Source: Salvelinus alpinus
Lineage: Eukaryota; Chordata; Actinopteri; Salmoniformes; Salmonidae
NCBI RefSeq assembly: GCF_045679555.1
Contig: NC_092091.1
Coordinates: 77,516,902 to 77,580,901 of the forward strand
Reading direction: 5' to 3'
DNA: 64,000 bases
The position numbers and the translations under genes were made by a program. Below the pieces are notes generated by a model that was given only the letters and a program-made list of their open reading frames with translations, was not told the origin of the DNA and ran no database searches. The stretch's first letter is position 1; every line of letters begins with the position of its first letter. Below are positions 51,201 to 63,100 of the stretch, piece after piece.

Positions 51201-54109
51201 TGTTTGGATACATCTACTCATTCAAGGGTTTTTCTTTATTTCTACTATTTTCTACATTGTAGAATAAAAGTGAAGACATCAAAACTATGAAATTACACAT
51301 ATGGAATCATGTCGTCACCAAAGAAGTGTTAAACAAATCGAAATATATTTTAGATTCTTCAAAGTAGCCACCCTTTGCATTGATGACAGCTTTGCACACT
51401 CTTGGCATTCTCTCAACCAGCGTAATGAGGAAGGCTTTTCCAACAGTCTTGAAGGAGTTTCCACATATGCTGAGCACTTTTGGCTGCTTTTCCTACTTTT
51501 TTCCCCCCACTCTGTGGTCCAACTCATCCCAAACCATCTCAATTGAGTTGAGGTCGGGTGATTGTGGAGGCCAGGTCATCTGATGCAGCACTCCATCACT
51601 CTCCTAGGTCAAATAGCTCTTACACAGCCTGGAGGTGTGTTTTGGGTCATTGTCTTGTTGAAAAACAAATGATAAACCAGATTTGGATGGCGTATCGCTG
51701 CAGAATGCTGTGGTAGCCATGCTGGGTAAGTGGACACCACATGCATGCTTCATGGTGGGAACCACACATGCGGAGGTCATCCGTTCACCTACTCTGTGTC
51801 TCACAATGACACAGCGGTCGGAACCAAAAATCTTAAATTTGGACTCAGATTTCCACCGGTTTAATGTCCATTGCTTGTGTTTCTTGGCCCAAGCAAGTCT
51901 CTTCTTCTTATTGGTGTCCTTTAGTAGTGGTTTCTTTGCAGCAATTCGACCATGAAGGCCTGATTCATGCAGTCTTCTCTGAACAGTTGATGTTGAGATG
52001 TGTCTGTTACTTGAACTCTGTGAAGCATTTATTTGGGCTGCAATCTAAGGTCCAGTTAACTCTAATGAACTTATCCTCTGCAGCAGAGGTAACTCTGGGT
52101 CTTCCTTTCCTGTGGCGGTCCTCAGGAACTACACAATCTGGTGGGTGATCACCTTCAATCTGTATAATAACACAAAACAAATCTTAAGACTAGAGACATT
52201 TATCGACAAATATTACGAAAACAAGCAACACCCAAACATGACGGACAGTAAGACAGGGGAACCGATTCCAAAATGAAAACGTGACTCTTCTACAGACACA
52301 GACCATTTAATATTTTCACCACCGGGAATGGTAAAGGTCGAAACCGATCTGTTAAAATCAATAAATGACCAACTGGACTTGAACTAGTCAGTAAGGATAT
52401 GAAAGAGTTGAAGGCAAGCCTCGAGATGAGTGATGAAAAAGCTGAGACATTGGAGAAGGAAACACACGTTAAAAGGGACAGTCAATAAGATTGAAACCGA
52501 AGTGAATGAACTTAAAAAGGAGAACACCGTTCTGAGAGAAGCCTTACTTGACATACAGACTAGATCCATGAGAGAGAATCTGGTACTTACAGGTATACAA
52601 GAGAAAGAAGGAGAAGTTCCTGAATCTGTGGTTAGAGGGTTCCTCCTTACAGCGCTTCAGATTCCAAGCAAAGCTATCGACAAAATCCAACTCAAACGGG
52701 TACACCGCTTCGGACAGAAAGGGCAGAGGTATGAACGCCCAATCGTTGCCAAATTTGCTTCCTTTAAAGATAAAATAATGGTTAAAAGCCTGTGTAAAAG
52801 ACTTGCTGGGACCAAAATTGGCATGAATGACCAGTTCCCGAAGGAAATTGCAGAACGGTGTAAAGTTCTGTATCCAATTTTCAAGGAAAATAGATTAAAA
52901 GGGAAACGAGTAGCTCTCGTCGTTGATAAACTATATATTGATAACCAGTTGTTCAGAGACACAATTACTACGCCATGGCTATTTTAAAAATTAGAAAGTT
53001 CTTATAGACGAGGAAAATAATGAAACACAATTCTAGCCCGGTTATAGATTGTAATAATACAAAAAATATATAGCTTTTATATATATCTTCAAATATAACT
53101 AATTGGAAACACACAGAAATAGAAAACATAGAACACAAAATATAGAATGCCCACTCCAACTCACGCCCTGACCAAACCAAAATGGAGACATAAAAAGCTA
53201 TCTACGGTCAGGGCGTAACAATGGCAAATAGAAATGAAAAATATATGGCAAATAGAAATCCAAAATGGATGGTGTTGAGAGATAGATGGGAGGGGTTGAA
53301 TGGCGCTGAAGGGTGGGACTAATAACAAGATAACCAATGTAAAACATACGGGGTCTGTAAAATGTATATAGGTTCAGAAATGTTGTGAAATAGCAGTTAC
53401 AAATAGAAATCCAACTGGATGGACAGGACTAAAAACAAACAAAATGTAACTATTGTAAAATAGATTGTGTCTGTAAAATGTGTATAAGATGTATATACTG
53501 AAGGTAGAAGCCTAAGTGTTATTGTTTATTAGTTTACTCCAATTGGGGGAAGGATGGGTAGGATTTGCAGGGAATAATAGAGGTATATTCTTTAAAAAAG
53601 TATGTATGTCTATATAGGTATGTGTATGTATATATGTGTATATGTATGCATATGTGTATGTATGTGGATATATATATATTTACCCCCAAAACTATATGGG
53701 GGATTGGAAATGATGCAGATAATTACATTGATGGAAGCAACCATCTTTCCGCAATATTAAGCTGATCCACCCCTTAATTAAAAAAAATAATAATAATAAT
53801 TACAAAAAAGAAATTCCACAAATGAACTTTTAACAAGGCACACCTGTTAATTGAAATTAATTCCAGGTGACTAACTCATGAAGCTAATTGAGAGAATGCC
53901 AAGAGTGTGTAAAGCTATCATCAAGGCAAAGGGTGGCTACTTTGAAGAATCTCAAATATAATTTGATTTGTTTTACACTGGTTACTACATGATTCCATAT
54001 GTGTTATTTCATAGTTTTGATATCTTCAGTATTATTCTACAATGTAGAAAATAGTACAAATATAGAAAATCCTTTGAATGAGTAGGTTTTTTCAAGCTTT
54101 TGACTGGTA

Positions 54110-54148
<39 letters not shown>

Positions 54149-57100
54149 TTTTATTATGCCGTTTTTTTTTTTATCTCAAGCATTGTAATGTGGTTAAGCT
54201 TAAAAATCTAAATTAAAATGATTAAAATCTAAAAAATTAAATTCAACCAGAGAGGGCCCTTTGTGGGAAAAGGCCGCACTTGACTGTTGCACTTGAATCA
54301 TTGCCACGGTGAATGGCTAGGCCCACTAAGCTATGACACCACACACTACTGCAGACTTTGATATTACCCGCCGCAATTGATATGGTGAAAACACACTGTA
54401 TGGGGAGGGGAGGCAGAGGCACAGAAACTCACATCAATACCTTTGTCAGATAACATTGTGAAACAAATAATTTATTTGCTATACCTAGCAATCATTAGGA
54501 AACTGACTGAACGACTCAAAAACTCCCCAGTTTATGCTGTCCAAATGGACGTTAGTTTTGACTTTTGTTCGCTACATATGGGGGGATGCTATTCACGAGG
54601 ACATATTGTTCTGTCTCACGATTCCCAAGCATGAAACAGTACATGGGATGTTATGTATGCTGCGTGGCTATATTGCTGAAAAAAATTAACCATGGGATCA
54701 AATGGTGGGCTTTTGCACAGATGGGGCTCCATCTATGGCGGGACAGCGGGCAGGTCTCTGCACTCTGCTCCATATGGACGCATTGTATGATACATCAAGA
54801 GAAACTGGCGGCAAAAGAGCTGAGTGCAGAACTTCGAGCCATACTGCAGCAGATAACTTCCATTGTAAACTACATCATCAAACCACATCCACTGCCTGCA
54901 CGCCTATTCACAAAACGATGTGGAGATATGGGATCAGAGCATGGCGATTTCTATTTCACACCAAGGCTTGATGGTTATCGACGGGGCATATTGGAAAGAT
55001 TTTTCTAATTCAGTGAGGAACTGTTGGTTGCCTTTCATTGTAATGAAAATGTGTATCCTTGTAATGTAACAGACATATTTGGGAAACTGAACGAATTGAA
55101 CGCAAGCATGCAGGGAATTACAGAAACATTCTACAGATGAGTGACTGAATCAGTGGATTAAGAGGAAAGATTTCTTATTGAAGAGAAATCCGTTGGACTG
55201 TGATCCTGTCTCAGTTGACATGCCGGTAAGTGAAATCGAACAGTTGATCGAGCTGTCGTGTGACCGAATGCTGCAGACAACGCATTCACGGGTCACTACG
55301 GAGGAATTTTGGTTCTTGACTCAAACGGAATATGCTGCCGTCTCCCTCCGAGCATTAAAACTCATGGTACCCTTCGCCAGCTCATATCTGTGTGAAGCTG
55401 GATTCAGCGCTCTCATCTGCATTAAAACCAAATATCGATCCAGGTTGGATGTTACAGCAGAGATGAGGTGCACACTGTCGACCACGCCCCCTGACTTTGA
55501 GAAGCTCCAACGCGACATGCATCAAGCACACCCATCTCATTAGTGGTGGTGAGATAAGAGACATTATGTCAGACTCATTTGCAGTTGACTGTCATAGCCC
55601 CACATTACAAGTATGTGATGGTGAGTTGAGAAGACAATCAGAAATACTGTTAGAATGTTTTGCAATTGACTGCCATAGCCCCAAATAAAAAAGTTAACAT
55701 TGGCTGTTAATTACATATATATTTTTTTATAGTTGGGGTCGCAATAATTTTTTGAAATCAAAATGTGGTCCGGGCCCAAAAAGTTTGAGACCGCCTGCAT
55801 TACATTATTTAAAGGATTTGAACTGCCTCTGCTTGCTTTAACTTTATCCAAAGTACAGTGTAAAGCGCTTATTATTGTGGAGTATTTATAACCCCCAAAA
55901 CATTTATTGATATATTTTGTGGCTTGGTGGAAACAATTGAACGGCGGCAAAGTGATGTTGCTAAATTAATTTAACGGAAAAACTTAATATTTGTTACATT
56001 ACAAATACTACTCCTGTTGTGACGTGTTTTTTACTTTTTTCTTCCCATATCAATAGGAATTGCAAGCCGGCCTTTTCTAATTTTTCAACTACTATTCAAC
56101 CTTTTCCTCCTGTATTATATTTCTGGAGTTAAACTGTAACCCTGACAATAATGTATTTTCTCTTAGTACTTCCTGCTCCAGACCAGCTGACTGTTGACTC
56201 AGTGGACACCACATCAGCTACTGTGAGCTGGAGCCAGCCACCAGGATTGGACCAAACCCAACATCATTACCAGATCTCCTACCGCTGTCCAGGGACAGAA
56301 CCACACATCATTACCACATCTTCACACAGCATCACTCTCTCTGACCTGCAAGGTGCTACTGAATACTCAGTCACTGTCTGCACTGTGCTGGATAATGGGG
56401 AGCAAAGTCAACTTGTCTTAATAACCCTCACCACAACAAGTAAGGAAGTACTCTAGTAAATTATTAGGTTTGGTGTCTAACTTTTACCAGTTATCAAAAT
56501 GACTCTAATGTAAATGAACTAATCATAATGGATGTGTCAAAATGGTATGTAAAAGGTACAGTATTTTCCCTGATGAGAAATACATTCGCCTCCAACATGT
56601 GGCACCCTTGATAAAGCTGATCAAAAAACACTATAAATAAAAGCTATATTTTATGCTCATAAAATTGGGAAATTAAATGATTTCATGCAATTGTTCAGAT
56701 TGTTTTACAACTATTCGATTTTTTAAAGGATAAGTGCTAAAATTATCGGCATGCCTGTTTTCAATACTTTGTGCACCCTCTCCTTGCGAGGATAACAGCA
56801 CTCAGCCTTTTTCTATAATGTTTAATGAGATAGAAGAACACATTGCGAGGGATCTTAGACTATTCCTCCATATAACATTTTTCCAGGTCCTTGACATCAT
56901 TCATTCTGTGATTATGGACTGCCCTCTACAATTCTAACGACAGGTTTTCAATGGGGTTCAAGTCTGGATAAAGAGATGGCTATTGCAAAATGTTAATTTG
57001 TGGTCAATTACCATTTTGATTTTGATGTGTGCTTGGGGTCATTGTCTTGCTGGAAGATCCATTTGCAGGGAAGTTTCAGCCTCCTAGCAACCAGGCAACC

Positions 57101-60100
57101 ATTTCTTTTGTAAAAATGTCCTCTTACTTGGTAGAGTTCATGACTCCGTTGACTTTTTTTTAAACCTTTATTTAACTAGGTAAGTCAGTGAAGAACAAAA
57201 AATTGTTACAAAAACCCCATCAAACTACTTCCATACTTCTATGAATAAATGTTTTACCGGTACCGGGTTACCTTCAGACAATTCTTGTGAAGCTTGTGGT
57301 AGTCGTAGAAACAAACAAACAACATGTACATGCCCAAACTGTTTGGACGCTACAGACAGAAGTTGACTAGTTATCGAAATGGCTCTTAACAATAATGTAT
57401 TTTCTCTTAGTACTTCCTGCTCCAGACCAGCTGACTGTTGACTCAGTGGACACCACATCAGCTGCTGTTAGCTGGAGCCAGCCACCAGGATTCGACCAAA
57501 CCCAACATCATTACCAGATCTCCTACCACTGTCCAGGGACAGAACCACACATCACTACCACGTCTTCACCCAGCATCACTCTCTCTGACCTGCAAGGTGG
57601 TACTCAGTACTCTGTCACTGTCTGCACTGTGCTGGAAAATGGAAAGCAAAGTCCACTGATGTCTAATGCCCTCATCACAGGTAAGGAAGTACCCTTCAAA
57701 TGTAACTTTGAGTAGTTATCAAAATGACTAATAGAAATGAACTAACATAATGGATGTGTCAGCATGGGATATTAATGTGCAGTATCTGACTTGATGAGAA
57801 ATATATGATGGTGAATTCCCCAGATCTCATCATGCAGTTTGTTGCTGAAGTCAATAAACAATATCTGAATTCATGCTTGCTTCCATTGCTTTGAGTCATT
57901 ATGTCAATGAGTTGATTTGACTCTGCTTGCTTTAACTTCGAATCACAACATTCTTTTCATGTATATTTATATATTTTTTGGCATGGTGACAGCAATTTAG
58001 AATCCAGCCAGGGCCGGATTAAGAAATCATAGGCCCCAGGGCTTTGTTAGGGCCTGTGAGGGTGTTGGTGAATGGAACAATGCGGAGTCAGGTGCAGCAC
58101 ACAGATATGAGTAATAGTCCGAAATTTACTCAAAATATAAGTAATGTTCCAACAAGGAAAAACACAATAATCCAGAGCACAAAAAACACAAACCCACATG
58201 ACAAACAATAACGCACAAAACAGAGAGGGAAGCCAGAGGGTTAAATAAGGAACATAATAAATGGAATGGAAACCAGGTGTGTATGATAAAAACAAAACGA
58301 AAATGAAACATGGATCGGTGGTGACTAGAAAGCCGGTGACGTCGACTGCCGAACGCTGCCCGAACAAGGAGCGGGACCAACTTCGGCAGAAGTCGTGACA
58401 GTACCTTCCCCCTTGCGCGCCGACACCGGCCTCGGGGATGACCCGGAGGACGAGGCGCAGGGCGATCCGGATGGAGGCGGTGAAATTCCTGCAGTAATGA
58501 CGGATCCAGGATATCCTCCACCGGCACCCAGCATCTCTCTTCCGGACCATACCCCTCCAACTCCACGAGGTACTGAAGGCCTCTCGCCCGACGTCTTGAG
58601 TCCATAATGGCTCGCACAGTATACGCCGGGGCCCCCTCGATGTCCAGAGGGGGCGGAGGAACCTCCCGCACCTCAGACTGCTGGAGCGGACCAGCCACCA
58701 CTGGCCTGAGGACAGACACATTGAACGAGGGGTTAATACGGTAATCAGGGGGAAGTTGTAACCTATAACAAACCTCGTTCAATCTCCTCAGGACTTTAAA
58801 TGGCCCCACAAACCGCGGACCCAGCTTCCGGCAGGGCAGGCGAAGGGGTATGTTTCGGTCGGGAGCAAGACCCGGCCTCACTGCGGTGGCGGTCGGCACC
58901 GCAGTGATGGCCCGTTGTAGACGCACATGAGCAGCGTTCCATGTCGCCTCCAAGTGCCGAAACCATTCATCCATCGCAGGAGCCTCGATCTGGCTCTGAT
59001 GCCACGGTGCCAGGACCGGCTGGTAACCTAGCACACACTGGAAAGGGGATAGGTTAGTGGAAGAGTGGCGGAGGGAGTTTTGGACCATCTCCGCCCAGGG
59101 GATGAAAACCGCCCACTCCCCCGGCCGGTCCTGGCAATAGGACCGTAGAAACCTACCCACATCCTGGTTGACTCTCTCCAACTGCCCGTTACTCTCGGGG
59201 TGAAAACCTGAGGTGAAGCTGACCGAGAGCCCCAGACGTTCCATAAACGCCCTCCAGACTTTAGATGTGAATTGGGGACCCCGATCAGAAACTATATCTT
59301 TAGGCACCCCGTAGTGCCGGAATACTTTGGGTGAAGTGGGCCTCGCAGTCTGTAGAGCGAGGAAGGAGACGGCAGGACTTAGAAAACCGATCCACAACGA
59401 CCAGGATCGTGGTATTACCCCGTGACGGGGGAAGATCCGTCACGAAATCCACCGATAGGTGTGACCACAGTCGTTGTGGAACGGGAAGGGGCTGTAATTT
59501 CCCTCTGGGCAGGTGTCTAGGTGCCCTGCACTATGCGCACACCGAGCAGGAGGAAACATAAACCCTCACGTCCTTAGCTAAAGTGGGCCACCAGTACTTC
59601 CCAGCAAGACAGCGCACTGTCCGACCGATGCCAGGATGACCAGAGGAGGGTGACGTGTGGGCCCAACAGATCAAACGATCGCGGACATCAAACGGAACGT
59701 ACAGACGCCCAACTGGACACTGTGGGGGAGTGGGCTCTGCACGTGACGCCCACTCGATGTCCGCGTCCACCTCCCATACCACCGGTGCCACCAGGCAAGA
59801 AGCTGGAATTATGGGAGTGGGATCCGCGGACAGCTCCTCCGTGTCATACATCAGAGACAGTGCGTCTGCCTTAACGTTCTGGGAACCTGGTCTGTAGGAT
59901 AGAGTGAAAACAAAGCGGGTGAAAAACATGGCCCACCTCGCCTGGCGAGGGTTCAGTCTCCTAGCTGCCCGAACGTACTCCAGATTGCGGTGGTCAGTCC
60001 AAATGAGGAAAGGGTGCTTAGCCCCCTTAAGCCAATGTCTCCACTCCTTCAGAGCCCTGACAACAGCCAACAGCTCCCGGTCCCCCACATCATAGTTTCG

Positions 60101-63100
60101 CTCCGCCGGGCTGAGCCTCTTCGAAAAGAAAGCGCAGGGGCGGAGCATTAGTGGCGTACCAGAGCGCTGCGACAGCACAGCCCCTATCCCAGCCTTGGAC
60201 GCATCCACCTCAACTATGAACGCTAAGGAGGGATCAGGATGAGCCAGCACGGGAGCCGAGGTAAACAGAGCCTTCAGTTGACTAAAAGCCCTGTCTGCCT
60301 CAGCTGACCACTGCAGTCGCACCGGTCCCCCCTTTAGCAAGGAGGTAATGGGAGCCGCTACCTGACCGAAACCCCGGATAACCCTCCGGTAGTAGTTGGC
60401 AAACCCTAAGAACCGCTGCACCTCCTTTACCGTGGTTGGAGTCGGCCAATTACGCATGGCTGAAATGCGGTCATTCTCCATGTCCATCCCTGACGCGGAA
60501 AAGCGGTACCCTAGGAAGGAGATGGACTGTTGGAAGAACAGACATTTCTCAGCCTTGACGTACAGGTCATGCTCCAACAGTCGACCAAGCACCTTGCGCA
60601 CCAGAGACACATGCTCAGCACGTGTAGCGGAGTATATTAGAATGTCATCTATATACACCACTACACCCTAACCGTGCAGGTCCCTGAAAATCTCCTCTAC
60701 AAAGGATTGGAAGACTGATGGAGCATTCATTAACCCGTACGGCATGACGAGATACTCATAGTGCCCAGATGTGGTGCTAAATGCCGTCTTCCACTCATCC
60801 CCGCCTTGATACGTACCAGGTTGTAAGAGCTCCTGAGGTCCAATTTTGTGAAGAAGCGCACCCCGTGCAATGACTCTGTCATACTGGCTATGAGAGGTAG
60901 TGGGTAACTGTATTTTACCGTGATCTGATTCAAACCTCGATAGTCAATACACGGGCGCAAACCTCCATCCTTCTTCTTCACAAAAAAGAAACTTGAGGAG
61001 ACAGGTGAAATGGAAGGCCGAATGTATCCCTGTCCCAGAGATTCTGTGACATATGTTTCCATAGTCGCCGTCTCCTCCTGTGACAGAGGATACACGTGAC
61101 TCCTGGGAAGTGCAGCGTCTACCAGGAGATTTATCGCACAATCCCCCTGTCGATGGGGTGGTAATTGAGTCGCCTTCTTTTTACAGAAGGCGAGTGCCAA
61201 ATTGGCATATTCGGGGGGAATGTGCATGGTGGAGACCTGGTTTGGACTCTCCACCGTAGTGGCACCTAAGGAAACATCCCTTGAGAGCCCTCTGTTGCCA
61301 CGAAATAGTGGGATCATGAGAGGCCAACCAGGGAAGGCCCAACACAACAGGAAACGCAGGAGAGTCGATCAGAAAGAGACTAATTCTCTCCTCATGACTC
61401 TCCTGCGTTATCATATGGAGTGGAGCTGTGACCTCCCTGATTAGCCCTGACCCCAAAGGACGACTATCTAAGGCATGTACAGGGAAGGGAACATCAACAG
61501 GAACAATAGGGATCCCTAAACTAAGTGCAAAGGTACGGTCAATAAATTTCCCAGCTGCGCCTGAATCTACTAGCGCCTTATGCTGGGAATGCTGGGAAAC
61601 TCAGGAAATGCTATATACAACCACATGTGTGCAACAGGGAGCTCTGGGTGAGGTGTGTGCCTACTCACCTGAGATGATCCACCAGTGCTCCGCCTACCAC
61701 CTCGACTCCCTGGGGAACCTCCCCAGCATCGTGTCCTCTGCGGCCACAGGTGGTGCAGGGAACGGTACCCCCTCCGGTCCCCCTCATAGCAGCACCTCCC
61801 AGCTCCATCGGGGTAGGATCAGAGGTGCTGGGGGATGGAACTGACGGACCCCGATCTGGACGTCCGCGGGAGGCCAACAGGTTATCCAGCCGGATGGATA
61901 GGTCCACCAGCTGGTCCAGGTTAAGGGTGGTGTCCCTGCAGGCTAGCTCCCTACGAACGTCCTCTCGTAAACTACACCTGTAGTGGTCGATCAGGGCCCG
62001 CTCATTCCATCCCGCGCCGGCGGCCAGAGTTCTAAAGTCCAGAGCGAACTCTTGAGCGCTCCTCATCCTCTGTCTTAAATGGAACAAGCGTTCCCCCGCC
62101 GCTCTCCCTTCAGGTGGATGATCGAAAACCGCCCGGAAGCAGCGGGTGAACTCTTCCTAGTTGTCCAACGTCGGGCCTTCTCTTCCCCAGATGGCGTTGG
62201 CCCAGACCAGTGCTTTTCCAGTCAGACAAGAGATGAGGGCGCTCACTCTCTCTCGTCCCAAAGGGGCCAGCTGAACAGCTGCCAGGTAGAGTTCCAGCTG
62301 GAGTAGGAACCCCTGGCACCCGGCAGCCGTTCCATCATACGCTCCCGGGAGCGAGAGCCGGATCCCACTGGATCCTGATGAAGGAGGTGTGGACATCTGG
62401 GTCGGTTGTTGTGGGAGCTGGGGAGGTGCTAATGGGTTAACCGGAAAACCCCCTCTCTCCCATCGGTCCATGGTTTGCAGCACGCGATCCATGGCTGTAT
62501 CGAGACTCTGTAACATGGTCACGTGCTGCTGAACACGCTCCTCAATTGGGAGAGGAGGGCTGGCTGTACCTGCTGACTCCATAAATGGTGAGTCAGGCGC
62601 AGGACACAGATATGAGTAATAGTCCGAAATGTATTCAAAATATAAGTAATGTTCCAACAAGGAAAAACACAATAATCCAGAGCACAAAAAACACGAACCC
62701 ACATGACAAACAATAACGCACAAAACAGAGAGGGAAGCCAGAGGGTTAAATAAGGAACATAATAAATGGAATGGAAACCAGGTGTGTATGATAAAGACAA
62801 AACAAAACGAAAATGAAAAATGGATCGGTGGTGACTAGAAAGCCGGTGACGTCGACTGCCGAACGCCACCCGAACAAGGAGAGGGACCAACTTCGGCAGA
62901 AGTCGTTACAGGGCCTGTACCTGATGCTGCTGGTGTTGCTGTTGACGGCATAGTCGGACTGTTTCCCTTGGTGTGGACTTTGTGTCTTTATGTTGCGCAG
63001 AAAAATAACCAGTCTGTTGGGGTAATTTTCATTGCAGTTATTGCTCCTGCTATTGTTTTATTTTCTGTAAATTTAGTATTTGGGACCAACTCAGGCCACT

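Larger units (their letters stand above)
51187..54114 (-). mobile_element. Tc1-like transposon interrupted by an L1
   Basis: Left end CTACCAGTCAAATGTTTGGA and right end TTTTGACTGGTACTG are inverted repeats; both sit in (TA)n. Minus-strand traces: [20 protein letters not shown] (about 51720-51604) with the second catalytic Asp. A L1 piece replaces the middle (about 52135-53806) and the part of the Tc1 that should lie there is missing, so insertion came with a deletion. Confidence 0.82.
58055..62910 (-). mobile_element. Ty3/Gypsy chromovirus-type retrotransposon, nearly full length, inactive
   Basis: The 5-bp duplication GGGCC flanks it (58050-58054, 62911-62915). 3' LTR 58055-58400 with adjoining minus-strand polypurine tract (AAGGGGGAAGG); 5' LTR about 62588-62910. 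Order on the minus strand: gag, protease, RT, RNase H, H2C2 zinc finger, integrase, chromodomain. Several frameshifts and stops break the coding region. The 5' LTR to gag junction lacks the primer-binding region and about 15-20 bp of LTR end, so the copy could not prime. Young enough that both LTRs align by eye over most of their length. Confidence 0.92.

Noticed and set aside
58126-58721. Hydrophobic C-terminal extensions of the Gypsy pol frame as a membrane (env-like) protein
   Set aside because: They are translations of the 3' LTR in read-through frames; the same residues appear at the other LTR (62519-62890).
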